A stretch of DNA of 64,000 nucleotides. Source: an uncultured Pelagibacteraceae bacterium (lineage in GTDB: Bacteria; Pseudomonadota; Alphaproteobacteria; Pelagibacterales; Pelagibacteraceae). The stretch is taken from contig CACEVB010000004.1 in the NCBI GenBank assembly GCA_902562875.1, positions 1 through 64,000 of the forward strand, read 5' to 3'. Below are positions 18,540-27,354 of this stretch, one piece after another (positions within the stretch are counted from its first letter, which is position 1; every line of letters begins with the position of its first letter). The notes under the pieces are model-generated. The model made no database searches and was not told where the DNA came from. It saw only the letters and a program-made list of their open reading frames with translations. The translations under genes were made by a program, and so were the position numbers.

Positions 18540-18655
18540 GCCTGGTGATTATTGCGAAAGTGTAATACCCGATCCCATTCCGAACTCGGAAGTCAAGCCT
18601 TTCAGCGCCGATGGTACTTTGTCTTAAGACACGGAAGAGTAGGACGTTGCCAGGC
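18540..18655 (+). rRNA. rrf: 5S ribosomal RNA, separated from 16S and 23S
   Basis: The central segment has the invariant 5S stretches CCCGATCCCATTCCGAACTCG and GCCGATGGTAC, and the end has GAGTAGGACG. The 5' GCCTGGTG pairs with the 3' TGCCAGGC region to close helix I, which sets the ends at about 18540 and 18655. No 23S gene lies within 18.5 kb upstream, and the intervening DNA is surface-polysaccharide genes. This matches the known SAR11 arrangement in which a hypervariable region splits 23S from 5S. There is no obvious terminator before the downstream epimerase ATG 7 nt later. Confidence 0.95.
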
Positions 18656-18662
18656 TTATCTA

Positions 18663-19544
18663 ATGAAAAAATATTTAGTTGTAACTGGTGGGGCAGGGTT
18701 TGTTGGTTCTAATCTAATTGAATTTTTAATAAAAAGTACAAGTTTAAAAATAATTAGTCTTGATAATTACTCTAGTGGGAAAATAAAAAATCATATTAAA
18801 AATAATCGAGTTTCATATTTAAGGGGAAACACAAAAGATATAAAAAAAATTTTAAAAAAATATAAAGATAAAATTGCTACTATCTTTCACTTTGGAGAAT
18901 TTGCTAGAATTTTCCAAAGCTTTAAAAAATTTAATCAGTGTTACGATTCCAACTCTCTTGGAAGTAAATCAGTTTTTAAATTTTGCCTAGATAATAATAT
19001 AAAATTAATATACTCTGCAACATCAGCGAGCCTAGGTAATCGTGGTAATGATAAAAATTTATCGCCGTATGCTTTTACTAAATCAAAAAATTTGGAGTTA
19101 TTAGAAAATCTTAAAAATTGGTTCAACTTTAAGTATGAGGTTATTTATTTTTATAATGTCTATGGACCAAGGCAAATTGAAACTGGAGAAATGGCGACCG
19201 TAATAGGTATATTTCAAGATTGCTTTAAAAAAAAAAAACCCTTAACTGTTGTTAAACCTGGCACTCAAACTCGAAGATTTACTCATATAAATGATACAGT
19301 CTTAACATGTATTGAGGCATGGAAAGTAAATAAATGTAGACATTACAGCATTTCTCACAAAAAAACATATTCAATATTACAGGTTGCAAAACTTTTTAAA
19401 ACAAAAATTAAATATTTACCAAAAAGATTAGGTGAAAGATATGCGTCGGCTTTAACCAACATATCTTTTGATAATAAGGTGCATAAAAGATATGGTAAAA
19501 TTCAATTAAAAGAGTATATAAGTGCGTTTATAAATAAATATTAA
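18663..19544 (+). CDS. NAD-dependent nucleotide-sugar epimerase/dehydratase
   Basis: A 293-residue extended SDR similar to UDP-glucose 4-epimerases. It has [16 protein letters not shown] near residue 7, the active-site YAFTK near residue 138 and the VYGPRQ motif near residue 169. The open frame runs upstream through the 5S gene, but the real start is the ATG at 18663 because the glycine motif follows in the usual place and everything before it is structural RNA. The ATG is 7 nt after the 5S end, so the 5S gene acts as its leader or they share a promoter. The sugar is unknown. Confidence 0.85.
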   Translation: MKKYLVVTGGAGFVGSNLIEFLIKSTSLKIISLDNYSSGKIKNHIKNNRVSYLRGNTKDIKKILKKYKDKIATIFHFGEFARIFQSFKKFNQCYDSNSLGSKSVFKFCLDNNIKLIYSATSASLGNRGNDKNLSPYAFTKSKNLELLENLKNWFNFKYEVIYFYNVYGPRQIETGEMATVIGIFQDCFKKKKPLTVVKPGTQTRRFTHINDTVLTCIEAWKVNKCRHYSISHKKTYSILQVAKLFKTKIKYLPKRLGERYASALTNISFDNKVHKRYGKIQLKEYISAFINKY

Positions 19545-19546
19545 TT

Positions 19547-19672
19547 ATGAAAATTGCTAGTTCATTAAAGTCTTTAAAAAAAAGAGATTTAAATTCTAAA
19601 CTTGTAAGACGTAGAGGTAGGGTTTACATAATCAATAAAAAAAATCCAAAATTTAAAGCTAGACAGAAATAA
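19547..19672 (+). CDS. rpmJ: 50S ribosomal protein L36
   Basis: A 41-residue, strongly basic protein. The sequence begins [14 protein letters not shown], continues with [21 protein letters not shown] and matches the zinc-free alphaproteobacterial form of L36, with no cysteines. It starts two bases after the epimerase stop and ends one base before pntAA, so it is embedded in a longer transcript and not in an alpha ribosomal operon. Confidence 0.93.
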   Translation: MKIASSLKSLKKRDLNSKLVRRRGRVYIINKKNPKFKARQK

Positions 19673-19673
19673 A

Positions 19674-20759
19674 ATGATCATTGGAAGTATTTCAGAAAAT
19701 AAAGAATTTGAGAAAAGAATATCAATTACGCCTGAGATAGCCAAAAAATATGTATCAAACGGTTTTGAAGTAATTATTGAAAATGAATATGGTACGCATC
19801 TTGGAATATCAGATGAAAAATATATTAATGAGGGTTGCAAGTTAGAAAATCGTGAAAATATTTTAAATAAATCAGATATTTTGTTACAATTAAGTTTACC
19901 TGATGATAAAGCCATAAGTTTGTTAAAAGAAAATAAAATTCTTATTGGTAATTTTAATTATACAAATAATAAGGAAGTTATAACGAAAATATCAAGTAAA
20001 AAAATTTCAATTTTTTCAATGGAGCTATTACCAAGAATTACAAGAGCTCAGTCAATGGATATTTTATCTTCACAAGCGAACCTTGCAGGTTATAAAGCTG
20101 TAATAGATTCTTTCGCAATATTTAAAAAAGCAATCCCAATGATGATGACAGCAGCAGGAACAATTTCAGCTGCAAAAGTATTAGTTGTCGGGGCTGGAGT
20201 TGCTGGACTTCAAGCGATTGCAACTGCAAAGAGAATGGGTGCAATTGTGTATGCCACTGATGTCAGATCAGCATCAAAAGAACAAGTTGAAAGTTTGGGT
20301 GGAAAATTTTTAGTTGTTGAGGGAGCTGAGAATTTAGAGACAGAGGGTGGATATGCAAAAGAAGCTTCCGAGGAGTTTAAGAAGAAACAAGAAGAGCTAC
20401 TGGCCGAAACATTAAAAAAAATAGATGTAGTAATTTGCACAGCATTAATACCAGGAAAAACAGCACCAAAAATTATTAGCGAACAAATGATAAAAAATAT
20501 GCAACCAGGGTCAGTTATTTATGATCTCGCAGCCTCACAAGGTGGAAACGCTGCGTACACTCAAGCCAACAAGGTAGTTGAAAAAAACGGAGTATTGATC
20601 GCAGGAGAAAGCACCATATTAAATAAATTACCTACGTCTGCGTCAAACTTATATGCAAAAAACTTGTTTAATTTTGTTTTAAACCTCTATGATAAGCAAA
20701 ATAAAAAATTAAACATTAATATGGATGATGAAATTATTAATAAAACTTTGGTAAAATAG
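19674..20759 (+). CDS. pntAA: Proton-translocating NAD(P)+ transhydrogenase, subunit alpha part 1
   Basis: The NAD(H)-binding domain I of the three-subunit transhydrogenase that couples hydride transfer from NADH to NADP+ with proton entry. The 361-residue protein resembles alanine dehydrogenase. It has the N-terminal ENKEFEKRISITPE segment near residue 7, PRITRAQSMD near residue 117 and the nucleotide motif VVGAGVAGLQAIATAKRMG near residue 170. GKTAPKII follows near residue 264. Alphaproteobacteria normally carry this split form. It is followed by pntAB after one base. Confidence 0.96.
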   Translation: MIIGSISENKEFEKRISITPEIAKKYVSNGFEVIIENEYGTHLGISDEKYINEGCKLENRENILNKSDILLQLSLPDDKAISLLKENKILIGNFNYTNNKEVITKISSKKISIFSMELLPRITRAQSMDILSSQANLAGYKAVIDSFAIFKKAIPMMMTAAGTISAAKVLVVGAGVAGLQAIATAKRMGAIVYATDVRSASKEQVESLGGKFLVVEGAENLETEGGYAKEASEEFKKKQEELLAETLKKIDVVICTALIPGKTAPKIISEQMIKNMQPGSVIYDLAASQGGNAAYTQANKVVEKNGVLIAGESTILNKLPTSASNLYAKNLFNFVLNLYDKQNKKLNINMDDEIINKTLVK

Positions 20760-20760
20760 T

Positions 20761-21069
20761 ATGGAAATAGATCCTTTTGTATTTAGATTAAGTATTTTTA
20801 TTTTATCTATTTTTATAGGCTATTACGTCGTATGGAGTGTGACTCCCTCTCTTCATACACCACTAATGTCAGTTACAAATGCAATTTCTTCAGTAATTAT
20901 AGTGGGTGCAATTATTGCCGCTTTAGCGGGGGATAATTTAAATGTATTTCAAACATCAAATATTTTTGGATTTTTAGCAATAATTCTTGCTGCAGTTAAT
21001 ATTTTTGGTGGGTTTTTAGTAACTCAAAGAATGTTAGCTATGTATAAAAAAAAAAAGAAAGATAAATAA
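20761..21069 (+). CDS. pntAB: NAD(P)+ transhydrogenase, subunit alpha part 2
   Basis: A 102-residue inner-membrane subunit with three to four hydrophobic helices, forming part of proton-conducting domain II. The conserved segment GYYVVWSVTPSLHTPLMSVTNAIS is seen in residues 20-43. The basic C-terminal tail (MYKKKKKDK) ends right at the start of pntB, sharing one base with it. Length and motifs are typical. Confidence 0.96.
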   Translation: MEIDPFVFRLSIFILSIFIGYYVVWSVTPSLHTPLMSVTNAISSVIIVGAIIAALAGDNLNVFQTSNIFGFLAIILAAVNIFGGFLVTQRMLAMYKKKKKDK

Positions 21070-22463
21070 TGTCTGCAAATATATTAGCAATATTTTATTT
21101 AATTTCTGGAGTATTATTTATTTTAGCGCTTAGAGGATTGTCTTCACCAGAAACTTCAAGACAAGGAAATTTATTTGGAATTATTGGAATGGCAATAGCT
21201 GTTGGAGTAACAATTTTATCAGTAGGAAATTTTTCAATCGGTTTTTTGTATCTAATGGTTTTTCTTTTGATTGGTGGTTCTATAGGAGCGTTTATCGCAT
21301 TTAAAATTCCAATGACAGCTATGCCAGAATTAGTAGCTGGGTTTCATAGTTTAGTCGGACTAGCAGCGGTTTTCGTAGCAATTTCTGCTTTTTTAAGTCC
21401 CGATGTTTTTAATTTAGGCTCTCCAGGAAATATTAAAATCGCTAGTTTAATTGAAATGTCACTAGGAGCTGCAATCGGTGCAATTACGTTTACAGGATCA
21501 ATAATTGCATTTTTAAAATTAAGAGGAATAATGTCTGGGTCACCAATAGTTTTTTTTGGTCAGCATTATTTAAATCTTTTTTTAGGATTGTCCCTTATTG
21601 GTCTAATTTATTATTTGTGTTTAAATCAAAGTAATAGTTTATTTTGGACTATTATTGCTATTTCTCTCATAGTAGGAGTTTTTTTGATAATTCCAATTGG
21701 TGGAGCAGATATGCCAGTTGTAATTTCAATGTTAAATTCTTACTCGGGTTGGGCAGCTGCTGGAATAGGTTTTACTTTAGAAAATACAGCATTAATAATC
21801 ACTGGTGCTTTAGTTGGTTCATCTGGTGCGATCCTTTCGTATATTATGTGTAAAGGTATGAATAGATCATTTTTCAATGTGATCCTTGGAGGATGGGGAG
21901 CTACAGATGATAAAACAAAAGATAATTCAAAAGAGCAAAAACCGGTAAAAAATGGTAATGCTGACGATGCAGCGTTTTTAATGAAAAATGCTTCATCAGT
22001 AATAATTGTTCCTGGATACGGTATGGCTGTGGCCCAAGCTCAACATGCTTTAAGAGAAATGGTTGATGCATTGAAAAAAAATGGTGTTAAAGTAACTTAT
22101 GCAATACACCCAGTTGCAGGGAGAATGCCCGGACATATGAATGTACTTTTAGCTGAAGCCAACGTTCCATACGATGAGGTTTTTGAATTAGAGGAAATAA
22201 ATAACGACTTCGCTAATTGTGATGTAGCTTACGTAATTGGTGCAAATGATGTTACCAATCCAGTAGCAAAATCAGATCCACAATCTCCTATATATGGTAT
22301 GCCAATATTAGATGTCGAAAAATCCAAATCTGTTTTATTTGTAAAAAGAAGTTTATCACCTGGATATGCAGGTATAGATAATGATCTATTTTATAGAGAT
22401 AATACTTTAATGTTATTTGCTGATGCAAAAAAAATGACAGAAGATATAATCAAGAGCCTTTAA
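21069..22463 (+). CDS. pntB: NAD(P)+ transhydrogenase, subunit beta
   Basis: A 464-residue subunit with eight to nine membrane helices in the N-terminal 270 residues and the NADP(H)-binding domain III at the C-terminus. Recognisable parts are MTAMPELVAGFHSLVG near residue 84, GGADMPVVISMLNSYSGWAAA near residue 212, and the nucleotide-site VPGYGMAVAQAQHA near residue 313. The linker near residue 280 is lysine-rich and charged. It completes a functional pntAA-pntAB-pntB set that supplies NADPH. Confidence 0.97.
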   Translation: MSANILAIFYLISGVLFILALRGLSSPETSRQGNLFGIIGMAIAVGVTILSVGNFSIGFLYLMVFLLIGGSIGAFIAFKIPMTAMPELVAGFHSLVGLAAVFVAISAFLSPDVFNLGSPGNIKIASLIEMSLGAAIGAITFTGSIIAFLKLRGIMSGSPIVFFGQHYLNLFLGLSLIGLIYYLCLNQSNSLFWTIIAISLIVGVFLIIPIGGADMPVVISMLNSYSGWAAAGIGFTLENTALIITGALVGSSGAILSYIMCKGMNRSFFNVILGGWGATDDKTKDNSKEQKPVKNGNADDAAFLMKNASSVIIVPGYGMAVAQAQHALREMVDALKKNGVKVTYAIHPVAGRMPGHMNVLLAEANVPYDEVFELEEINNDFANCDVAYVIGANDVTNPVAKSDPQSPIYGMPILDVEKSKSVLFVKRSLSPGYAGIDNDLFYRDNTLMLFADAKKMTEDIIKSL

Positions 22464-22464
22464 G

Positions 22465-23157
22465 TTGACAAAAGTTTATTGCGATATAGCAGATATAAAA
22501 TTAATTAAAAAATATAATAATTTAAATTTAGTTAAAGGATTTACTACAAATCCAAGTTTAATACGTAAAGCCGGAGCCAAAAATTATCAAAATTATTGTA
22601 GAGATATCTTAAAAGTTACAAAAAAACCAATTTCATTTGAAGTTTTTGCCGATGACGAAATTAATATGATTATTCAAGGAAAAAAAATTACAAAGTGGGC
22701 TAGTAATGTTTATGTAAAGGTTCCATACGTCAATTCAAAAGGTAAATTTATGGGCAAAGTAATAAAAGAGTTAAACAAAAAAAAAATAAAATTAAATATA
22801 ACATCTATCTACACATCGGAACAAACAAAAAAAGTTCTTAAGAATATAAATAAAAAAAATAAAGTTATTATTTCAATATTTGCGGGTAGAATGGCTGATG
22901 CAGGCAAGGATCCAATCCCAGAGATAAAAAAAAGTATTGAATTAGCAAAAAAATTTAAAAATGTTGAAATACTTTGGGCAAGCACAAGAGAAGCTTATAA
23001 CTACACACAAGCAAAACAGTTAGGATGTAACATTATTACTGTGCCACCAGCAATAATAGAGAATATAAGAAAATTTGGAAATACATTTAGTCAGCTAACA
23101 ATCTCAACAGTTAAAGCTTTTTTATCAGATAGTAAAAAATCTAAATTTAGTTTGTGA
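22465..23157 (+). CDS. tal: Transaldolase, short TalC-type
   Basis: Moves a dihydroxyacetone unit between sugar phosphates in the non-oxidative pentose phosphate pathway. The 230-residue length fits the short transaldolase / fructose-6-phosphate aldolase subfamily. Visible elements are GFTTNPSLIRKAG near residue 24, the Schiff-base lysine in NVYVKVP near residue 88, and the phosphate-site ILWASTREA near residue 170. The start is TTG at 22465, one base after the pntB stop, which puts it in the same transcript. TalA-like transaldolase is the better fit than aldolase, but this is not certain. Confidence 0.88.
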   Translation: MTKVYCDIADIKLIKKYNNLNLVKGFTTNPSLIRKAGAKNYQNYCRDILKVTKKPISFEVFADDEINMIIQGKKITKWASNVYVKVPYVNSKGKFMGKVIKELNKKKIKLNITSIYTSEQTKKVLKNINKKNKVIISIFAGRMADAGKDPIPEIKKSIELAKKFKNVEILWASTREAYNYTQAKQLGCNIITVPPAIIENIRKFGNTFSQLTISTVKAFLSDSKKSKFSL

Positions 23158-23167
23158 AATTATTAAT

Positions 23168-23244
23168 TGGTTGCGGGGGACGGATTTGAACCGCCGACCT
23201 CAAGGTTATGAGCCTTGCGAGCTACCAGGCTGCTCCACCCCGCG
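23168..23244 (-). tRNA. Initiator tRNA-fMet (CAU)
   Basis: A 77 nt tRNA with encoded CCA. The anticodon loop CTCATAA gives CAU. The acceptor stem begins C1 and opposes A72, the unpaired end that marks bacterial initiators. The anticodon stem is CAAGG/CCTTG, so only two of the three consecutive G-C pairs next to the loop are kept (29-41 is A-U). The T loop is normal (TTCAAAT). Confidence 0.95.
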
Positions 23245-23248
23245 ATAT

Positions 23249-23455
23249 TTAAATTCTATTTTTCAGCTTATTTAATTTCTTAACTCTTTTAATATTTTCT
23301 TGGAGAATTCTCTTTTTTTTCTCAGAAGGCTTTTCATAATTATTCTTTAACTTAATAATTTTAAAGAAACCATCTCTTTGAAGTTTTCTTTTCAAAACCC
23401 TCAAAGCTTGCTCTACATTGTTATCTTTTACTTCTATTTTAATATTAACCTCCAA
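23249..23455 (-). CDS. rpsU: 30S ribosomal protein S21
   Basis: A 68-residue basic protein of the small ribosomal subunit. The features of S21 are present: NVEQALRVLKRKLQRDGFF near residues 13-31 and a lysine/arginine-rich helical C-terminus. It lies 4 bp before the initiator tRNA on the same strand. In many proteobacteria rpsU heads the dnaG-rpoD operon, but here it is 16 kb away from it, as in other alphaproteobacteria. Confidence 0.94.
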   Translation of the reverse strand: MEVNIKIEVKDNNVEQALRVLKRKLQRDGFFKIIKLKNNYEKPSEKKKRILQENIKRVKKLNKLKNRI

Positions 23456-23503
23456 AAAAAAGTGTAACTAACATTTTAAATTTAATTTGTCTATTTATTT
23501 AAT

Positions 23504-24073
23504 TTAAGATGCTTGATTAGTTTTTTCTTTTATTTTTCTCTCTTTTTTTATTCTTCTCTCAGCTTTTTCTATTGCCAATACTAAATCCTTTTGAGCAAAT
23601 AAACCCATAGCCACTGGATCTTTAGCATTAAGATTATTGTAATTCCAATAATTCTTATTTCGTATTAGTGTGACAGAATTTTTTGTAATACCTACTAGTT
23701 TTGCTATCTGTGAGTCTTTTAGCAAAGAATGTTGTTTAATTAACCACAAAGCAGCATCAGGTTTATCTTGTCTTTTTGATAATGGTACATACTTTTTTGT
23801 TTTTTTTTCCTCTATGGATACGTCAACATCATTTAAACTTATTTTCAAAGATCTATTTTGGTCCTCTGAGGATAATTTAATCTCTTCTCTAGTTAGTTGA
23901 CCTGACATAATTGGATTGTAAGCAACTATACCTTTACCAACTTCTCCGTCTGCTATGCCTTGGACTTCAACTTCATGCATTTTACAAAAATCTGCAATTT
24001 GTTTAAATGTTAGTGTAGTGTTTTCAACTAACCATAAAGCAGTTGCCATTGGCATTAAAGGTGCTTTAGACAT
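23504..24073 (-). CDS. trcR: Cell-cycle transcriptional regulator TrcR (DUF1013)
   Basis: A 189-residue protein with two helix-turn-helix-like repeats. The first is ATALWLVENTTLTFKQIADFC near residues 9-29 and the second is AALWLIKQHSLLKDSQIAKLVG near residues 107-128. Each is followed by a short linking strand. The DUF1013 family is restricted to Alphaproteobacteria, and its Caulobacter member is called TrcR and affects cell-cycle transcription with CtrA. The C-terminus is a charged lysine/glutamate helix. It lies next to rpmE on the same strand (6 bp gap). Confidence 0.88.
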   Translation of the reverse strand: MSKAPLMPMATALWLVENTTLTFKQIADFCKMHEVEVQGIADGEVGKGIVAYNPIMSGQLTREEIKLSSEDQNRSLKISLNDVDVSIEEKKTKKYVPLSKRQDKPDAALWLIKQHSLLKDSQIAKLVGITKNSVTLIRNKNYWNYNNLNAKDPVAMGLFAQKDLVLAIEKAERRIKKERKIKEKTNQAS

Positions 24074-24079
24074 ATTTAT

Positions 24080-24307
24080 TTATTTACTTTCAGATCTGAA
24101 ATTTTTAAATTTTTTATTAAACTTACTTACTCTTCCTTTATCTAACAGTTTTTGTTTACCACCTGTCCATGCAGAATGTGACTTTGGATCAATCTCTAAT
24201 TTAAGAACCTCACCCTCAGAACCCCATGTTGACATAGTTTCAAATTGTGTCCCATCGGTCATCTCAACTTTAATTTTATGGTAGTTTGGGTGAATATTTT
24301 TTTTCAT
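24080..24307 (-). CDS. rpmE: 50S ribosomal protein L31
   Basis: A 75-residue protein beginning [19 protein letters not shown], the standard L31 start, with FETMSTWG near residue 22 and the [14 protein letters not shown] block near residue 43. The zinc-binding cysteines of some L31 forms are absent, as usual for alphaproteobacteria. It precedes trcR. Confidence 0.95.
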   Translation of the reverse strand: MKKNIHPNYHKIKVEMTDGTQFETMSTWGSEGEVLKLEIDPKSHSAWTGGKQKLLDKGRVSKFNKKFKNFRSESK

Positions 24308-24342
24308 AACGGGTTTTATAACAAAAGTTTAAAATAAAACAA

Positions 24343-25083
24343 TTAAAACTTATTCAGTTTATCAAGCATTTTTTCACTTATATTTTCACTAGAGGCAATA
24401 ACATTTATCTCGCTAATTTTTGAATTATCTATTTCATTAGTTTTTCCACCTGCCTCAGATACAATAAGTATCCCCGCAGCAATATCCCATATGTTTAAGT
24501 TTTTTTGAAAATATCCATCAAATCTTCCGTTCGCCACATAAGCTAAATCTAATGCGGCGCTACCACTAACCCTTGAATTTAAATTACTAAATATAATACC
24601 ATTTTTATTTGTAGCAAAAAGACAATCCTCTAATTTATTTTTTTTCGAAACTTTTATTCTGTGGTTATTTAAAAAAGCGCCTTGATCTTTTTCAGCACAA
24701 AACATTTCATTTTTTATTGGATCGTAAATTACTCCTGAAATAATTTGATTATATGACATAAATGCAATTGAAATACAAAAATGTGGGATACCGTGTAAGA
24801 AGTTTGTTGTTCCATCAATTGGGTCTATTAACCATATATTATTTCTATCATCATTTTCAATTAATCCTCTTTCTTCGGTTACTATAGAAAATTTTTTTTT
24901 TTGTTTAGCCAACTCATCTAAAATTATTTTCTCAACTTTTTTATCTGAATTTGTAACAAAGTTATAAGGTCCTTTTTTTGATACTTGTAAATTTTCAAGT
25001 TCACCAAAGTCTCTTATAAGTGTTTTTGAAGCCTTTTCACATGCTTTTATCATAATATTTAATATTGGAGATATACTATTCAT
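24343..25083 (-). CDS. suhB: Inositol monophosphatase family protein (SuhB-like)
   Basis: A 246-residue magnesium-dependent phosphatase. The family motifs are complete: EERGL near residue 66, WLIDPIDGTTNFLHG near residue 78 and WDIAAGILIVSEAGG near residue 200. Substrates of the family include inositol-1-phosphate, and SuhB also acts on ribosome maturation in E. coli. It follows efp with a one-base gap, an alphaproteobacterial neighbourhood. The exact substrate is not shown by the sequence. Confidence 0.92.
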   Translation of the reverse strand: MNSISPILNIMIKACEKASKTLIRDFGELENLQVSKKGPYNFVTNSDKKVEKIILDELAKQKKKFSIVTEERGLIENDDRNNIWLIDPIDGTTNFLHGIPHFCISIAFMSYNQIISGVIYDPIKNEMFCAEKDQGAFLNNHRIKVSKKNKLEDCLFATNKNGIIFSNLNSRVSGSAALDLAYVANGRFDGYFQKNLNIWDIAAGILIVSEAGGKTNEIDNSKISEINVIASSENISEKMLDKLNKF

Positions 25084-25084
25084 T

Positions 25085-25645
25085 CTAATTTTTTTTTATA
25101 TACTCTATAGTTCTCGTATCTATAGTTATATTATCTCCAACATTTATAAATGGAGGAACTTGTACCCTTAGACCATTTGATAATATTGCTGGCTTATACG
25201 AGGAAGACACCGTTTGACCTTTTATTGATGCATCCGTTTCAATTATCTCTAAATCTATTTGATTTGGCAAAGTTAAAAAAATTGGACGTTCTTCATGGAA
25301 GCCTATAACAATTGATAAATTTTCTTTGAGCATTTTAGCTTTATCCCCAACTAAAGATTTATTTAGTTTTATCTGGTCAAAATTTTTATTATTCATAAAA
25401 TGATATCCTTCTTGATCTTGATACATATAAGAAAATTCCACTTCTTCAATAGATGCTTTTTCAACTGTCTCGCTTGATCTAAATCTTTCATTTAGTTTTG
25501 TACCAGTATTTATGCTTTTCATCTCTACCTGATTAAATGCACCTCCCTTACCTGGTTTAACATGCTGTGTTTTAGTCACCTCCCACAAGTCTTTTTTGTA
25601 CTCAAGAAGCATTCCAATTTTTATTTCATTAGTATTAATTTTCAT
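25085..25645 (-). CDS. efp: Translation elongation factor P
   Basis: A 186-residue factor that rescues ribosomes stalled at polyproline. The KOW-like N-terminal domain contains the modification-loop sequence HVKPGKGGAFNQVEMK near residues 28-43, with the lysine at the loop tip that EpmA-type enzymes modify. The two OB domains follow, with SSSYKPAILSNGLRVQVPPFI near residues 146-166. Length and layout are standard. Confidence 0.96.
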   Translation of the reverse strand: MKINTNEIKIGMLLEYKKDLWEVTKTQHVKPGKGGAFNQVEMKSINTGTKLNERFRSSETVEKASIEEVEFSYMYQDQEGYHFMNNKNFDQIKLNKSLVGDKAKMLKENLSIVIGFHEERPIFLTLPNQIDLEIIETDASIKGQTVSSSYKPAILSNGLRVQVPPFINVGDNITIDTRTIEYIKKN

Positions 25646-25648
25646 TTT

Positions 25649-26602
25649 TTAAATTCTTGATGCGATATATTCTTTTATCAATGAGTGATAATGCATAAAA
25701 CAATCAGCAAAATCAATTATATGAGCATCTTTTAATGGCTCTTCCCAATTTGAACCAGCTATTTTACATTTTTTTCCGTTAACTTCTTTCTTTTCAGAAA
25801 TCACTACTCTCTTAAAGTTAGGAACATCATCCATCCAATCAGATGTTAATCCCTCATAAGGATCCATAGGATGCGTAAAAATTAAAATTGGTGCATTTCC
25901 CTCTTTAATTATATCAATCTGATCTTGTCTCCAACCAGCCATACCAGGATGTTTTTTATGAAATTTTTCCATGGCTTTTCCATAGCCAACTTTCTTTACT
26001 TTATATTTTTTTGATAAATTCCAAAAACATGCAGGCATTAATGATATACCTCCACCAACCTCGTTCATATATTTTGCTGTCAACCTTAGTGTTGCCCATC
26101 CTCCACAGGAATGACCTGACATAAAAATTTGTTTCTTTGGTACACCTAAGTTAACAAATTTTTTAATAACCTCTAAATTACCCTCAACTCTTCGATCCAT
26201 TTTTGAGGTTCCTGGATAAGGTCCTTCCCATTTTTTCATCCACATTCCTACTTTTCCTAACTTTGCACCTAAATCACCCTCTAATTGACTTTGGCAGAGT
26301 ATATAGACCATAATTTCTTTACCATTTATTTTATCACCGGCTAGCTGAGCCCAATTTCTAAGCTCCGATCTCCAGAAGCAATGTTTTAGTTTAACATCGT
26401 TTCCATCAGAACCATGATTGTATATTATGATTATTTTATCTTTAGGGTTATTTACTTCAAAATTTTCGTCAATTTTAATTTTATCTTTCCATTTATTTGT
26501 GGGTATTACAAACCCATCTGTTTTAATTCTATCATTTGAGTTTGCGTAAACATTGCTACATAATAATAATTTAATCAAAATAAGACCTAAAAATTTTTTC
26601 AT
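25649..26602 (-). CDS. Secreted alpha/beta-hydrolase-like protein, function unknown
   Basis: A 317-residue protein with a signal peptide in residues 1-20 (ending NVYA). It then looks like an alpha/beta hydrolase: IIIYNHGSDG near residue 54, the nucleophile elbow MSGHSCGGWA near residue 160, and likely acidic and histidine residues further on (FTHPMDPYEG near 245 and DAHIIDFADCFMHYHS near 290). Four or more cysteines suggest disulfides in the periplasm. It may be an esterase or peptidase. The gene overlaps the SDR upstream by 4 bp. No substrate can be named. Confidence 0.7.
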   Translation of the reverse strand: MKKFLGLILIKLLLCSNVYANSNDRIKTDGFVIPTNKWKDKIKIDENFEVNNPKDKIIIIYNHGSDGNDVKLKHCFWRSELRNWAQLAGDKINGKEIMVYILCQSQLEGDLGAKLGKVGMWMKKWEGPYPGTSKMDRRVEGNLEVIKKFVNLGVPKKQIFMSGHSCGGWATLRLTAKYMNEVGGGISLMPACFWNLSKKYKVKKVGYGKAMEKFHKKHPGMAGWRQDQIDIIKEGNAPILIFTHPMDPYEGLTSDWMDDVPNFKRVVISEKKEVNGKKCKIAGSNWEEPLKDAHIIDFADCFMHYHSLIKEYIASRI

Positions 26603-27354
26603 TCTTTTCCATTCATTATATCTGGTGTTTGCCAGTTTAAGCTTTGACCACTATCAATTGAAATTACCTGACCAGTTATAGATCTGTTTTTTATGAAAAA
26701 GTCAACAGCGTTTGATATTTCATCAACATTTACTTGTTTTTTTAAAGGAGTTGCTAAATACTGTTTTTTAAAATGAATTTTAGACTGCCTTTTATTCTTG
26801 ATAGTTGGCCCCGGTGCTATCCCATTTACTCTTATTTTTGGTGCTAAGCTCATAGCAGATGTTTTAGTTAAAGTATAAAGACCGGTTTTGCTTAATGTGT
26901 AGGAAAAAAAGAAAGGGGTAAGTTTAAATACTCTTTGGTCAACTATATTAATAATATTGTTATTTTTACCTTTAATATTCTTTGCGAATTCTTTCGATAA
27001 CATCGCAGGCGCTTTAAGATTGATATTTAAATGTTTATTCCAACTCTCAGAAGAGAAATTTTCCAATTTGTCATTTTCAAACATTGAAGCGTTATTAATT
27101 AGACAGTCAAAATATTTTAAACAAATTTTCGAATTTTTGATAATTTTTTTTATATCTTCCTCTTTATTCAAATTTCCTTTAACTAAATAAACTTTTGTAC
27201 CGTTATTCTCTAACTTTTTTTTTAATGTCATTGCGTTTTTATGAGATCTATTAAAATGGATTACCATCTCAATTTTATTCCCTGATAATCTTTCAGCTAT
27301 TGCAGCGCCTATTCTTGTTGCTCCACCTGTTATTATTATTTTGCGTGCTTCCAT
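26599..27354 (-). CDS. Short-chain dehydrogenase/reductase, FolM/pteridine-reductase-like
   Basis: A 251-residue classical SDR. It has [16 protein letters not shown] near residue 8, NNAS near residue 87, the active-site SYTLSK near residue 149 and NGIAPGPT near residue 175. The spacing and the DQRVFKL segment resemble dihydromonapterin/pteridine reductases such as FolM, so tetrahydropterin or folate reduction is a reasonable guess. The start lies inside the 3' end of uvrB, a 19 bp overlap. A plain 3-oxoacyl reductase is less likely, given the sequence around the active site. Confidence 0.78.
   Translation of the reverse strand: MEARKIIITGGATRIGAAIAERLSGNKIEMVIHFNRSHKNAMTLKKKLENNGTKVYLVKGNLNKEEDIKKIIKNSKICLKYFDCLINNASMFENDKLENFSSESWNKHLNINLKAPAMLSKEFAKNIKGKNNNIINIVDQRVFKLTPFFFSYTLSKTGLYTLTKTSAMSLAPKIRVNGIAPGPTIKNKRQSKIHFKKQYLATPLKKQVNVDEISNAVDFFIKNRSITGQVISIDSGQSLNWQTPDIMNGKE

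Noticed and set aside
18552..18662. Upstream extension of the epimerase reading frame through the 5S gene
   Set aside because: The stretch is structural RNA, and the protein family begins at the ATG at 18663.
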